NCBI GenBank assembly: GCA_024180945.1
Contig: JAKSGN010000007.1
Location: 3,906,001 to 3,970,000, forward strand
Reading direction: 5' to 3'
Origin: Macrophomina tecta
Taxonomy: Eukaryota > Ascomycota > Dothideomycetes > Botryosphaeriales > Botryosphaeriaceae
DNA length: 64,000 nucleotides
Shown: one piece after another, positions 25,817-38,082 of the stretch
Layout of the letters: the number at the start of each line of letters is the position of its first letter
How positions within the stretch are numbered: the stretch's first letter is position 1
Position numbers and translations under genes: made by a program
The notes under the pieces: generated by a model
Database searches by the model: none
Told to the model about the DNA's origin: nothing
Seen by the model: the letters and a program-made list of their open reading frames with translations, nothing else

Positions 25817-27599
25817 TAGCCCTATAAATATAATAAGTAGAAGTAGAAAGAGAAGCTAGATAATTATAAAGAGCTTTTATAGAATTATTTTAAAGAAAAC
25901 CCTATTTCCTAAATACCTAGCTAAAACGTAAGCGAAACGTAAATAAAATATAGACTATAAGTAAGCTATGGCGAGAACGCCCCCTAGAATTAAAAAATAA
26001 GAAGAAATATTAGAGAAAATACTTAATTTATAAAGAAGGACTCTAAAGAAGTATCTACTTTATATTTAAGCTATACTAAAACTATCTCTTATCTATATTA
26101 GATATTTTTATAAAGTACTTATTCTTAAACTTCTTATCTACTACTTTATTAGTTAGCTTTATTAAGCTAACCCTATCTAGTCTAGCCTAATAATACTACT
26201 AATTCTCCGAGCGTAATATATTATATGTATACTACTAGTTACTATAGCCGCTAGTAGCTATAATCTTCTTTATCTCTTACTTTTTATATACTAATACTAC
26301 CTCTTCTAACGTACTAGTATACTTATATAGCGTAAGTACATTTTTCTCTATAAACTTTAGTACCTTCTTATTAGAAGCGCCATCGAAGCTATTATAATAG
26401 AATAATAGTAAATTAGTAGTATAGTAGAATTAAGGGGAAATCTAAAAATAAATTTTATTATTAGTCATAAGTATAAGTAGTATAAAAGTATATAAAAAGT
26501 ATAAGAAAAGTAGAAAAAAAGTATATTTACTAGAGTATATTTATAACTACTCTTCGTATATTAATTATACTTAGTATAGGGTAGATTCTTAAAGTAGATC
26601 TAGCAAAGCCCCCTAAGAAGCTTTATAGGCGTAAAATTAACCTATACTTTATACTCGTAGTAGTATATCGTGCCCTAGTAGTATACATAACGTATATAGT
26701 ATACTACTACTAAACTAGGCTATAGCTAAAGATAAAAAAGAAGCTTTACTATATTACCCGTAATAGATATCTACGGAAGCTTATTATAAAAGTAACCTAA
26801 GTAAATAAAGCTAAAAGAGGTTTATATAGTAATAGTTATTTAGAAGAAAAAAGTAATAAAAAGAGTTAATATTAGTTAAAGACGTTTTAGTTAAAGAAAA
26901 AAAGCTAGATCTAAACTATAAAAATCTAGAGAAATATAGAAGGTTATTATACCTATTAAAGCTATTAAAAAAATGACCTTATGCCCTATAAGTATTATTA
27001 GTATACGTAAGTTACTAATTAGTATATTCGCTAGTATTATTATATAAGGCTAACTTCTATTATTCTTAATAGTAATAATACCTAATAATAAAGAAAAAAC
27101 CGCGCTAATATACTATTATCTATATTTTTTATATATATAGTATACTACTAGTATTACTAATAACCGCTTAGCGATATATTTTCTTATTTTTCTATTAATT
27201 TATTATTCTTTATTTATTATTTATAGTAATAGCTATGTAATAAGGCTAATTCGCCTTACTACGCAATGCCTATAGCTAATATATAATACTATGTTCTATA
27301 TAGTAATTAGGTGCACTCTTTTTCCTTACTAAAGATTTTTTAATAAGGTACTAATATAATATCTTCTAGTAGAAATTAGAGCAATTTCTACTAGAGGAGA
27401 AGATAGTATTAGAATAATAGACCCTAGTATATTCTTAGAATACTTATACCGTGCGTTCTACGTGCTTATTACGTGCTACGCACGGGCTCCTAGTATATAA
27501 TGCTACTAAGGAGTAAATTCTATACTACTAAGAATTTATATCTAAGAATATATAACTCTTCTAAAGGCTTTCTACTTATAACTAGTCTATTTACTTATA
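25817..27599 (+). mobile_element. Ty3/Gypsy element A, copy 3, 3' part
   Basis: Immediately after the second TTAGC the chromodomain-like tail of element A's polyprotein resumes (a K-E-L-L-x-N-Y-F-K-E-N frame near 25855-25910). About 1.4 kb of AT-rich 3' internal sequence with no recognisable domain follows, then the 3' LTR at 27407-27599 and TSD GTTAG at 27600-27604. Resumption of the reading at both junctions shows that 12084-27599 is one element split by element B. Confidence 0.85.
27407..27599 (+). repeat. 3' LTR of Gypsy element A (copy 3)
   Basis: 193 bp, the same termini as 12084-12276, and followed by GTTAG (27600-27604), the same 5 bases that precede the 5' LTR. Confidence 0.92.
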
Positions 27600-27604
27600 G
27601 TTAG

Positions 27605-29724
27605 ATTCTTTATAAACTTCTAAATCCTACGCCTAAGCTTTAATGGAGAAGTAAAGAAATTTAGTAAAATTAAAATAGATATATCGTAAGAAAGCTCTAC
27701 TTCGCCTATACTATTTCTAATATATATCTAAGAGCTATTTTAGTTAAACATAGTTAATTTCCGCTTCTATATTAATAATTTATTTCTTACGGTTAGCTCT
27801 ACAAGCTAGAAAAAGAATATTAAAATACTAAAATACGAAGTTATAAAGCTCTATAGCTTAAATAAAGAAAATACTATTTAATTTAACCTAGAAAAGACTA
27901 AAATTATATACTTTTCTAAAGAAAAAGAGGCCTAGACTCTATTTCTTACGCTTTCTAATAGGGACGTAGTAAAACTAAAGAAACTAGTTTAATATCTAGA
28001 AGTATTTTTTAATTCTCTATTTACTTATAAGAGCTATATCTCTATAAGAATAAGCTAAGCCCGTTTCACCTTCTATAGACTATTCTAACTAGCTAATACT
28101 AAGAAAGAATTAAGCCCCTACGCTATATAATAACTTTATATAGTGTGCATTACCTCTATCGCTAACTACGGGAGCTAACTATACTAGAAAAACTAAGCCT
28201 CGGTTAAATGCTAAATAAGAATATTATAAAACCTAGCTCTACGTAAAATACTAAGAATATTTAGAACTATACTAGTTACTTTTCTAGAAATAAAAGCCGC
28301 TTTTCTACCTATATATCTTTATCTAGACGAAAACATTTAAAAATATATCCTTAGAATACTTTATCTAGGACCTAAATACCCCGTTTAATAGCTTATATTT
28401 AAACCCGAAAACGACGTCTTTACGTAATTCTACTAGCTTTAAAATATAAGAAATATACTTAGTACTAGGCCTAATAATCTAGAAATAGTAAAACCCTTCT
28501 ACTTTATAAAACCTAGGAATACCCTACTTAGTTAAAATATTAAAGCTATCTAAAGAAGAGGCTAAATGCTATAAATAAGAACTACGTACTCTAGAGAATA
28601 ATACTATATTTATCTATACTAACGCTAGCTCTAACCCATAAGAAAAAGAAATAGGCGTAGATATAAATATAAAAGAAAAATAAGCCGAAATAACTAACCG
28701 CGTTCTAGAAAAAATAAATAATATCGGCCCCAGTAATCTCGTATATAACGGCGAACTTAAGGCTATTATCTAAGCCCTTAAACTAGCCGAAAAAAACGAA
28801 TACGCGCTCTAAAATATTAGAGTCTATACGGATAACTAGGCCGCTTTCTACTAGCTTAAAACTTCTTCGAAAAACCTAGAATAAGGCTACGTTATAAGGG
28901 CTATAAACGCTAGTAAAATCCTACTTAAAAAGAGTAACTTAGTAATTCTTTAATAGATTCTAGAATATCTAAAAATCTATAAAAACGAATGAGCTAATTA
29001 TCTAGCTAAAGAGATAACTAAAACTACTTCTAATATAAGCGAAACTAGCCTAGTATTCTATAGAATACTTAATAAAATACCGCTTATATAAGAATAGCAT
29101 TTAGAAGCTATAAAAAGCTAAGAGAAAAGCTCTAAAACTAATTATCTACGCTAATACTATTAGAAAATAAGAAAAAAGATCTACGCCCTTTCTAAAAAGA
29201 GAAATACGATTAGCGCCTTATATTAGCTAAAGATAGAATATAAATATTTTAGATTCTATCTTTATAGATTTAATCGAAGCGAAATAGATAGATATTTTTA
29301 CTTAAATAATACTAAATAAATCTCTAAATATCTTTTTCTTAAATACCTCTACTATAATATAGAACGATAGGAGCTTAGAGAAAAACTAGAAACTAAAAAT
29401 CCTAGCTTAAACCTACTTCTAAATACTAAATTTAGTCTAGAACCTACCCTAGACTACCTCGAATAAATACGGATTTCTACGCGTAAATAGATTCTAGGAC
29501 TCTCTTCGGCGGAAGACTAAATATATAGATATACGCCGCTCTTTATTCTTTACTATTTTACTAGTTTACTATCTTTTTATTCTACTATCTTTATTTTCTT
29601 CGTTTTACTACGCCCCTTAGCCTACGCTATACTATTTTACTAAAATACTTATATACCTAAATATCGACCCTATATAGATTGCTCTAGGCCGTCTATAATA
29701 GTTACTAACTCTACACGGACGTTA

Positions 29725-29772
<48 letters not shown>
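27605..29772 (+). mobile_element. Tad1-like LINE relic, 3' part (RT end, RNase H, TAA-repeat tail)
   Basis: Continuation of the LINE interrupted at 12083; the joined sequence matches the uninterrupted fragment at 7514-8346. It holds the RT core and thumb, an RNase H domain (Y-T-N-A-S-S from a former Y-T-D-G-S near 28615; Y-T-D-N near 28830), and a C-terminal Cys/His-type segment. It ends in a (TAA)n tail at about 29724-29772, as in Tad1-like elements. Many in-frame TAG/TAA codons are present. Confidence 0.87.
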
Positions 29773-29773
<1 letters not shown>

Positions 29774-31377
29774 GCTAGAAGTATATACGAAATCTACTTA
29801 TAGACTAGGCCTAGGCGAAGTTTAAAGTAGAATTACTAGAGGTATATATTTTACTATTTTACTCTACCTATAATATATTATTCTAAAGCAAGTTTTATAG
29901 TTACGAACCTAGATAGTAGTAATTTTAAACCGCGAACGTAGTTTAGAAATTACTACTAAAGAATAAACGTAGTTTATTATAGATCTTACTAATAAGACGT
30001 ATTTCTATCTTAATTTTTAAGAATTTTATATATCTTACCGCTATACGTATGCTCTTATTACTACTTTTAGTAATAGGGCTTTAGATTACGTTAGAGACTA
30101 TTATTTAGCTATAAATTACTATAAATACTACCGTAGCTCGCGCTTTTTACGGCTATTTTTAGTAAATTTAATATTCCTAGATAAGGATACTAAGTTAACT
30201 ACGGCTAAATTAGCTAAAACGGGGCCTAGAAAGCCTTAAAAAAGCGCGTATAAGCGTCGTTTAACTATCTATTAGTAACTACGGCAGGCCTAGTAGCGCG
30301 AGGAGTAAAGAAACGCTATTTAAGGGCCTTATATAGTTTACTAGCGCGATTAAATCGCTAGAAGATAGTAAGAGGAGAGTATTTTAGAAGAATCTAGCGA
30401 GAATAATAAATTTTTAGACGAGTTTTACGGCTTTTTCGATAAAATAAACGAACTAGAGAGTCTTTTAGAAGAATCTAGTTAAGAAACTAACTAGAAGGGT
30501 CTAGTAGCCGAACTAAACGACTAAAACGCTTCTAAAACCAAGTAAAACGACTCTAAAATTAACTAAAACAAAGGAATTTAGCCTAGAGTAGAGTAAATTA
30601 GTAAAATTCTATAACTATAAGAGGAATCTACCTTAGAACAACGCGAATCTAGCTTAAACGCGTAAATCCCTGGCTAAAACAATACTAAAATCGACTAAAA
30701 CGAAAAATCCTTGCCTAGAGTAAAGTAAATTAGTAAAACTTTATAAAATACTAGCTAAAATACGCTTTCTACGCTAGTACTTAGCTAAGACTTAGGGTCT
30801 AGTTAATAAAGCGACGATTCTACGCTTTATTTTATACCCCCCTCGCGTAATTTAAAGCGTTCCGCACTAAAAATACGCCCTAGCGTAAGAAAATGAGCTA
30901 TTCGCCTAGTACTAACTAGATAACTTACTAAAGCGAGGATAAACTTACGTAATTAATAGGTCTTCTATTTTATTATAACTAGTTTTATATTTTACTAAAG
31001 AACTCTTACCTAATATAGTCGTAAATTACTTAATAAACTTAGTAAATTTTAAACCTTTATATTTTTTTACTACTTACCCAATTATAATTAAACTTATAAT
31101 ATACGTTATTTACTATACTAAAAAGCTAATATAAAAGTTTAATAATAATCGATAAAGAAATCGATGCGCAATTTAAGAAACCTAATATATAGATAAATAA
31201 GTAAATTATTATTTACCGAAATAGCATTAATTACGAAATAATTACTAAAATAAAAGGTTTTTATATTAATATATAGTAGCTTTTTATGTAGATTACTAAG
31301 ATATTATAATCTAATATCTCGGTAATTTTTTAGCTATCTTAGTAATTATTTTTAAAAAATATAATATTTTAGTAATT
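29773..31377. other. RIP-mutated sequence of unknown origin
   Basis: About 1.6 kb between the TAA tail of one LINE and the 3' fragment of the next. It has the same CpA depletion as its surroundings, so it was probably repeated once. One plus-strand frame around 30,210-30,500 reads as a charged, glutamate/arginine-rich protein interrupted by stops. I could not assign it to a transposon family. Confidence 0.5.
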
Positions 31378-32500
31378 TGCCGAAAGAAATAGGCGTAGGT
31401 ATAAGTATAAAAAAAATAAGCCGAAACAACTAACCGCGTTCTAGAAAAGATAGATAATATCAGCCCTAGTAACCTCGTATATAACGGCGAACTCGAGACT
31501 ATTACCTAAGCCCTCGAACTAGCCGTATAAAACGATTACGCGTTCTAAAATATTAGAGTCTATACGGATAACTAGACCGCTCTCTATCGGCTTAAAACCC
31601 CTTTAAAAAACCTAGAATAAAGCTACGTTATAAGGGCTATAAACGCTAGTAAAATTCTACTTAAAAGGAGTAACTTAGTAATTCTTTAATAGGTTCTAGA
31701 ATATCTAAAAATCTACGGAAACGAACGAGCCGATTATCTAGCTAAAGAGATAACTAAAACTACCCCTAATATAAGTAAAACTAGTCTAGTATTTTACGAA
31801 ATGCTTAATAAAATACCGCTTATATAGGAATAGTATTTAGAAGCTACGAAAAGTTAAGAGAAAAGCTTTAAAACTAATTATCTACGCTAATACCGTTAGA
31901 AAATAAGGAAAAAGATCTACGCCCTTCCTAAAAAAAGAAATACAATTAGCGCCTTATACTAGCTAAAGATAGAATACGGATACTTTAGATCCTATCTTTA
32001 TAGATTTAACCGAAGCGAAATGGATAGATACCCCTACTTAAATAACGCTAAATAAACCCCTAAGTACCTTTTTCTTAAATGCCCCTACTACGACACAGAA
32101 CGATAGAAGCTTAAAAAAAAACTAGGAACTAAAAACCCTAGCTTAAACCTACTTCTAAACACTAAATTTAGCCTAGAACCTACCCTAGACTACATCGAAT
32201 AAACACGGATTTTTACGCGTAAATAGATCCTAGGACTCTCTTTAGCGGAAGAATAAATACGTAGATACGCGCTACTTCTTATTCTTTACTATTTTACTAG
32301 TTTACTACCTTTCTATTCTACTATCTTTATTTTCTTTATTTTGCTACGCCCCTTGGCCTACGCCACGCTATTTTACTGAAATACTTATGTACCTAAATAC
32401 TAACTCTATATAGATTGCCCTAGACCGTCTATAGTAGTCACTGACTCTACACGGACGTTAAACAATAACAATAACAATAACAATAATAATAATAATAATA
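31378..32500 (+). mobile_element. LINE 3' fragment (RNase H end and tail)
   Basis: Close copy of 28645-29772, carrying RNase H from the E-I-G-V stretch onward, the C-terminal region and the tail. The tail is a mix of (CAATAA) and (TAA) units at about 32461-32500. It is less RIPed than the 28-29 kb copy, for example retaining CAATAACAATAA where the other has only TAA. It is 5'-truncated, as is common for LINE copies. Confidence 0.85.
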
Positions 32501-32795
32501 GGTACGTAAACGCGCTCTAAATCTAGTGTAAATTAGTACGGGGGTGCACGTAGGTATCTTCTAGCCGTAGCTTAAATTTGGCTTATTTTAGAGTCGATTT
32601 GGGGTCTTAGTAGGGGTGCGGAGGTTAGGGGAGGCGATTCGGCCTAATAATACCTCTTTTCCACGCAACAACGCAGTAGCGCATATAGCTACGAAGCTAA
32701 GATTCGAGACTCTAGCTAAGGGAATTGGGGGCTTTCGATAGATACCGGTCTTGGCGCTTTTTCTCGAGGTCGAATTCGGAGGTGTTATTGTCTGG
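32501..32795 (-). mobile_element. LINE 5'-end fragment, inverted
   Basis: Reverse-complement match to the leader at about 8350-8645 and to part of 7400-7513. It is placed head to tail against the 3' end of the previous LINE fragment. It is clearly less mutated than its relatives: it keeps CA/TG steps such as cacgcaacaacgcagtagcg. Confidence 0.8.
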
Positions 32796-32805
32796 AGTAC
32801 TGTTT

Positions 32806-32862
32806 ATGGCCGTCTGTAATAGTTACTGACTCTATACGGACGTTAAACAATAACAAAACAAT
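32806..32862 (+). mobile_element. LINE 3'-terminal scrap at the edge of the RIPed block
   Basis: A copy of the last stretch before the LINE tail (gccgtctgtaatagttactg ... ggacgttaaacaataac), matching about 29687-29730 and 32425-32470. It marks the right limit of recognisable transposon sequence; 32863-33134 is unique non-coding sequence downstream of the TFIIIC gene. Confidence 0.75.
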
Positions 32863-33134
32863 TCTCGAATATATGACATCTCAGTAATTTGCTGCATTAT
32901 AATACCACCGTTATCTGTCCAAGCCCCTTTCATACGGAACTGAAGCACTCGTCCGTGGGCGATTTCCACGCACACCGAAGACGTTAGCACCTAAGAAATA
33001 CCCCAACTCAATATCTCACCGTGAATTTGCCCTAGTTCGAGAGAGGGCGGGAGACGAGAAAAAGTAAGGTGTAACTTGTGAAATCCCTGGGATTCCGCCC
33101 GTCTTTGCTATTGTCTTCCGTCACCTAGGGCCAA

Positions 33135-36100
33135 CTATATCACTAACCAGTCATTGGTGACGTTCCTGGCTCCTTGAAAGTCCTCTGTCAAGGACATAAT
33201 CATCTGAACTGCAAATGCTGCATCTGCAGCAAAGTCTTCCCCACCACCAATCTTCTCCAATCCGTTCTCGGCATGCTCGACTCTCACCCGCTCCCTGAGA
33301 GCCAACACTCGTTCGTAGGCCGGCAGCGCCAAATGAAACAGCCCAAGCATGTGCCAAACCCTTGCTACATTGAACTCCGCCTCCTGTAATTGCAAAGCCA
33401 TCTCCGACTTGGCCCGTAACTCGTAGTAACGATGTAGGAACGCCAATCCTTGCTGAATTTGGTATTGTCGATTTTCTGACTGCCGTTTCATGGCATGCTG
33501 CATGTACGCGATAGCGATAGCAAAGTTGAGCATCGCGTCGTTTGGGACAATGCTGTATGCTCGGAAGTAGTAGTTCAATGCGTTCAAATAAGCGCCTCCA
33601 CTCGCAAGGACGTGGCCGTACATGGCGAGGAGAGCAACGTTGATGTCCTTAATGCCTTCCGGATTTCCATCACTTTGACCACCTCTGGTGTACCCAGAAC
33701 GTTCCTGGTCGCCAAACTTGTACATGAGACGCTCCTCTTTGTCGAGAAGGGCAAAATCCATTGCTTTGATGAGACGCAGGACAAATTTTTGGGATGGTCC
33801 ACCATTGTACCAAGACCTGTGTCCTGGGTAAAGACGGTTGAGGATTCCAAACAGCCGATATGCGTCGTTGGAATATGGGTGCTGTTTGATGAGGTAACGA
33901 CAAGCATTGCAGAGGTGTTCCTCATCTCTAAGAATGAGAGCGCATGCTGTGAATGGTCAACTGTGAGAAACATTAGGATCTCTAGGGGGAAACTTACCCA
34001 ACCAGCAAACGTAGATATGATGCTCACGCTGGCTGTCATGATGGAAGATGTTGGCATGGGCAGCAGATTGGATAACAGTCCAACACCGGCTGTTCTTGCT
34101 GTGCTTTGCCAGGAGCAGAGCATAACGACAGAATATGTCAAGCCATTCTTCAAAGGCAATATCATGGAAATCCTCAGGCGCTTGCTCTGCACCTTCGAGA
34201 TTTGAGCCCGGGTCACCTACGGCAGGCAAGCTGTCAGCAACGCTCCAAATACGTATGAAAGTGGTGGGCTTGCCTTCTGAAGCCCCCTCGCGGTTGGACA
34301 CTGTGGCAAGATATGCCAGCGCAGACTCCTTCATCCTGAATTGACTTCCCTTGCGGCCGATATACCCCACGAACTTGACGTGCTTGTCCCTCCTTGGATA
34401 GAAGGCTTCCATCCTGCGGAACTCATCAACCATTTCGCCCGCATTCTCCATATAGATTGCTGCAGCTTCTTCGTCGCCCTCATCCACAGCATCCTCGATA
34501 CTCTTCAATTCTTGATACATCTCTCGGATGGCTCTATCGCGCTGCTGTGCTCCTTCCAACTTTTCCCTTTCCGCGTCAAGAAGTCCACGAAGTCGACGCC
34601 TGGGTTTAGGTTCTCTGAATTCTTTCGGCTCCCTCGCTTCTCTAGGCTTTGTCGATGGTCGCTTAGATTCTAGAGATTGAAGCGTCGTTGGTTTGGGCGC
34701 AAGCTCTCGGAGGACTATCGGTCGTGAAGGCCTTGAAGGTTTGAGTGGAGTTGGCCTCTTGGTGATGTCCTTGGGTTGTGTATGCCTTTGCACTGGTATT
34801 TGCACGTTCAGTTTCGCCTTTCTGACGATATCGACGCCACCTTTAGCCACCACATCCTGGGCAATGTCATTGCATCTCTGTATCATGCCCCAATCCTGAA
34901 AGAAGCGGGCGACCTGGATGCGAGCTGACATGTCCGATCCTGCAACCTCGAGAGCAGCCTCAATCGACCTTTCTGCTTCAACCTCGTCCTTCAATGCCCA
35001 GTGACATGCGGCAATGGAGATCAGAAGAGCTGTCTGTGGAACTTCTGGAACTCTACGTAACGCGTTGTAGTATCGGAGTGCTTGTGAATGACTGCCGGAC
35101 ATCGTCAATGCATCGGCAACTTCTCTAAAAAGGTCGTCAAAGTCGAATACGGGGGCCGTTTCTGATTCGTCCTCTGGTTCGAGCTGCTCGAAGTGTGCCT
35201 TGTAAATCTGTGAGCCAGGCATCTTAAGGGATCACGATTGCATCACCTACTATAGCTTCGCTGAGATGATCTGGACCCATTGCAAGACGGAACATGCCAA
35301 GTTTGACTCTGATTTCCAGAGGTAAACCAGCCCCGTAGGCGGTCTTGTCATGCTTTCCAGGAACAAAGTGAGGCACTTCCATTCTCCGAGGTTCGTCTGC
35401 TAGATCCCATTCACGATCATCAAACTGATCATCCCAAAAAGTCTCCTCTTGCCGACCAAGGATCCACCTTGCACCGGACCGCAAACGAGGAATGGCACCC
35501 TCATATTTCTTAAGTGTCTGCATCAACTCGAGATAGCTGTTCAAAATCTGCCAGTCCAGCTGGCTATACTCGTCTCGTTCGAACTGCATGTGATGCTCGA
35601 GCGCTTTTTCGAAAGGTTCAACGGCTCTTTCGGTTTCCTGAGTAACAGCACACAATTCAGCCAGTTGTTGTATCCGGTCCAAGTCGTACTCATGGCCCTC
35701 AATCTTCAACATCATCTCCAGCTCAGACTTTGCTTGCCCCTTGTGGTCGAATCTGAGCTGAAAGTCCAGTCTTCGGCAGCGAGCCTCCCAATCATTTGGA
35801 TCGATACGGATAATCTGACTGTAGCATCTATGAGCCCACTCTAGACGAGCCCTTTCATCACCATCCAGATCAAGGACCCTTGATGCGATCTTGTGCCAAA
35901 GGTTAACATCTCTTTGGAGGACGGCACCCATAGAGAGTACATGAACGGATTCTTCATATTGGCCCCTGGCGTAGAGAATTTCGGAGAGAAGGTTGTAAGA
36001 TGCAAAGACTTCCGGATTAATCTTTATTGCGTCGCCTGCATGCCTCATGGCAGCCTCAAGGTCCTCGTTGATCCAGGCGTTCGTTGCTCGTGCAAGTGTA

Positions 36101-36762
36101 TTCTTGAATTCAGGACCAGGATCTTTGGCCTCTCGGGGCCCTCTCTTCCTACCCCGTGGAGCACCGCGCGGCCTACCTTCACCGTCGTCCAAGACAGCTC
36201 GGGATCGACCACGACCGCGACCACGACCGCGACCGCGAGTACTTTTCGATGCGCGTCCTCTACCACGTCCACGACCTTTACCACGACCCCGGACTCGCGG
36301 CACTTCGTCGAGCTCAAAATCGGAGTCTGCACTTTTATCCGACAAGTCCTCAGGATCAGCATCATCGTCAAATTCGTCGAAATCACCGTCAGCGATAGCT
36401 TCCGGAGCGTCGCCAATCTCGGCATTGAGGACAAGTTCGTCATTCATCATCATGTCGTCATCGGTGTCTAGCATATCGTCATCATGGCCGATATCCCATG
36501 GTGCTGTAGTGGAGAAATGGTCATGATCCTGGTATTGAACAGCTTGCATGGCTGGGATAAAACCCTCGTGGACGATAGGACCTTGACCGTAATAACCCTG
36601 CTCAGAGGGATAGCGAGCGCCATCCCCATTAGAGGCATATGGATCGAGGTCCGCGTCGCCAAAGCCGGGCGGTAGCATGGCTGCGAAGGGATTGTGCTGC
36701 AAATCCTGCGTATCATACTGGTCGGATTGCGCCGAGTAGAAATCTTGATTGTAATCGTCCAT
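33135..36762 (-). CDS. Transcription factor TFIIIC TPR subunit (TFC4/Sfc4-like)
   Basis: Three exons, complement(join(33135..33946,33998..35207,35251..36762)), giving 1,177 aa. The 43-bp and 51-bp GT-AG introns restore one frame (SEAI/IYKAHFEQL and CWL/ACAL). The family is the TPR-rich subunit of TFIIIC, which binds the tDNA A-box arm and recruits TFIIIB for RNA polymerase III. Visible: an acidic N-terminus rich in Asp (residues about 95-155), a basic RGRGRGR segment (about 155-200), then tandem TPR-like helices from about residue 230 to the end, split by a charged linker rich in Arg/Lys/Pro. Length fits fungal homologues. The start is the first ATG of the long open exon. Its 3' end faces the transposon block, only about 270 bp away. 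Confidence 0.93.
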
Positions 36763-38054
36763 GGTGGCCAGGCGGCAGTCAGCCTACCGCGCAGAGTCGA
36801 AGCAGCGTCTGTTTCTTGCGGTGAGGGTTCATAGGTCAAGCAAGCGCGAAGATGTGGCGTTGCATATGGACGAGCGAGCAGGTAAATGAGGAAGAGAGCG
36901 GGAGAGTCCCGGCTCAAAAGTCGTAGCCGACTCATAACGCACGAGTCATGTGGCACGTGCGGGCTGACTCGCTGGATCCAGGGTCCGATCTCAACCACGC
37001 CAACAGCTCTACTTACTGCACCTGTCACCTTCTCACCTAGGCAACCAGGAAGGCACTCAAGCCTTGCACGGGGATATGGCTCTACAAGTTTCAGCCAGAA
37101 AGCAGCTCTATGGCTCTGAATCTAGAAGACGCTTGTAAACAACCCTCAATCCCCTTTGTGGCCCATTACCATTTCTTCTTCGCTGATAATTATTGGAACC
37201 TGCTGACAGGGTGATGTTCCGGCGCAAGGTTAGTATCAAATCAAATCAAACATGTGAGGATGACTTAAGGATTTCGAATGAAGCTACATGGAGAATCGAG
37301 CTGTGGTTGTGACAGAATAACTCTATTCGGAATATGTTCGCATCTAGACTGGCACTTCACGTCTTCCTGGAGCGTGCTTCGAAGAAGACTTCGCTGGTAA
37401 TCTTTGACTTAGAACTCACTCTGTCTCCTATTCATGCAGACGTTGGAGATGTTGATCCGCCCTCAACATGCCCCAACCTTCTTTGTGCTATATTTTTGTA
37501 TCTGCTCACCTACCCCATTCACTCAGCACTTCCCCAGCCTTGAATGCCACAAAAATTCAGCCACGCCTCAATTTCAGATATGACCAACTTCTACCGCATC
37601 CTGGTTTTGGGACAATCTATGTGCCGCCCGTATGCGGCAGACCCATCATGTATCCGCGCACCTCTTTCAACGAGAGTCTTTTTCCAACCAAGCATACTTA
37701 TCGCTGCCTCTACAGAAATCCTCAGCAGCAAGTTTGAACCCACATGAAGTAACTACTCATCTTCATCAGTACTCCCCTTCACCATCCCTGTCTGATGTCC
37801 TCGAATTTGTGATACTTCATCTTGATTCGCCTGGGGAGTTCCCGGGAACATCTGCGGCTCTTCCATTGAGAAGACGTATGTTACCTTGTATATGTGCACG
37901 ACCTTTATCTAAACCTGGCACGGCCAAAACAACTCAGATGATGTCCACGAATTGCCATTGTATCCCAGGGCCGTTGTTGGTATTATAGTCACACCAGGAC
38001 GCCCGCAAAACCAGCTACAACAAGAAGAACCCCTCCTAGATCCCATAATGTATC

Positions 38055-38082
38055 TGATGCATCCACTGTGATGCATCCACTG
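38055..38082. repeat. Perfect 14-bp tandem duplication
   Basis: The unit TGATGCATCCACTG occurs twice without a gap (38055-38068 and 38069-38082) in non-coding sequence. Confidence 0.9.

Larger units (their letters stand above)
1..32862. other. RIP-mutated, AT-rich transposon block without intact genes
   Basis: CpA and TpG are very rare and TpA is very frequent throughout, whereas CpG (for example the many acgta/tacg motifs) is retained. That is the pattern expected from RIP acting on CpA, not from CpG deamination. Every recognisable protein frame in the block is full of TAG/TAA stops at former CAG, CAA or TGG codons, and no usable ORF survives. Mutation weakens in the last few hundred bases, where CA and TG reappear. 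Normal intron-containing genes begin at 33.1 kb. The individual elements are listed separately. Confidence 0.93.

Noticed and set aside
29724..29772. (TAA)n run as an independent microsatellite
   Set aside because: It is the 3' tail of the LINE; related tails occur at the same place in the other copies at 32461-32500 and 32840.
1..32862. CRISPR array, prokaryotic mobile element, or biosynthetic cluster
   Set aside because: The repeats are LTRs and LINE copies with eukaryotic retrotransposon domains; no regular spacer-repeat unit, polyketide synthase or peptide synthetase is present.
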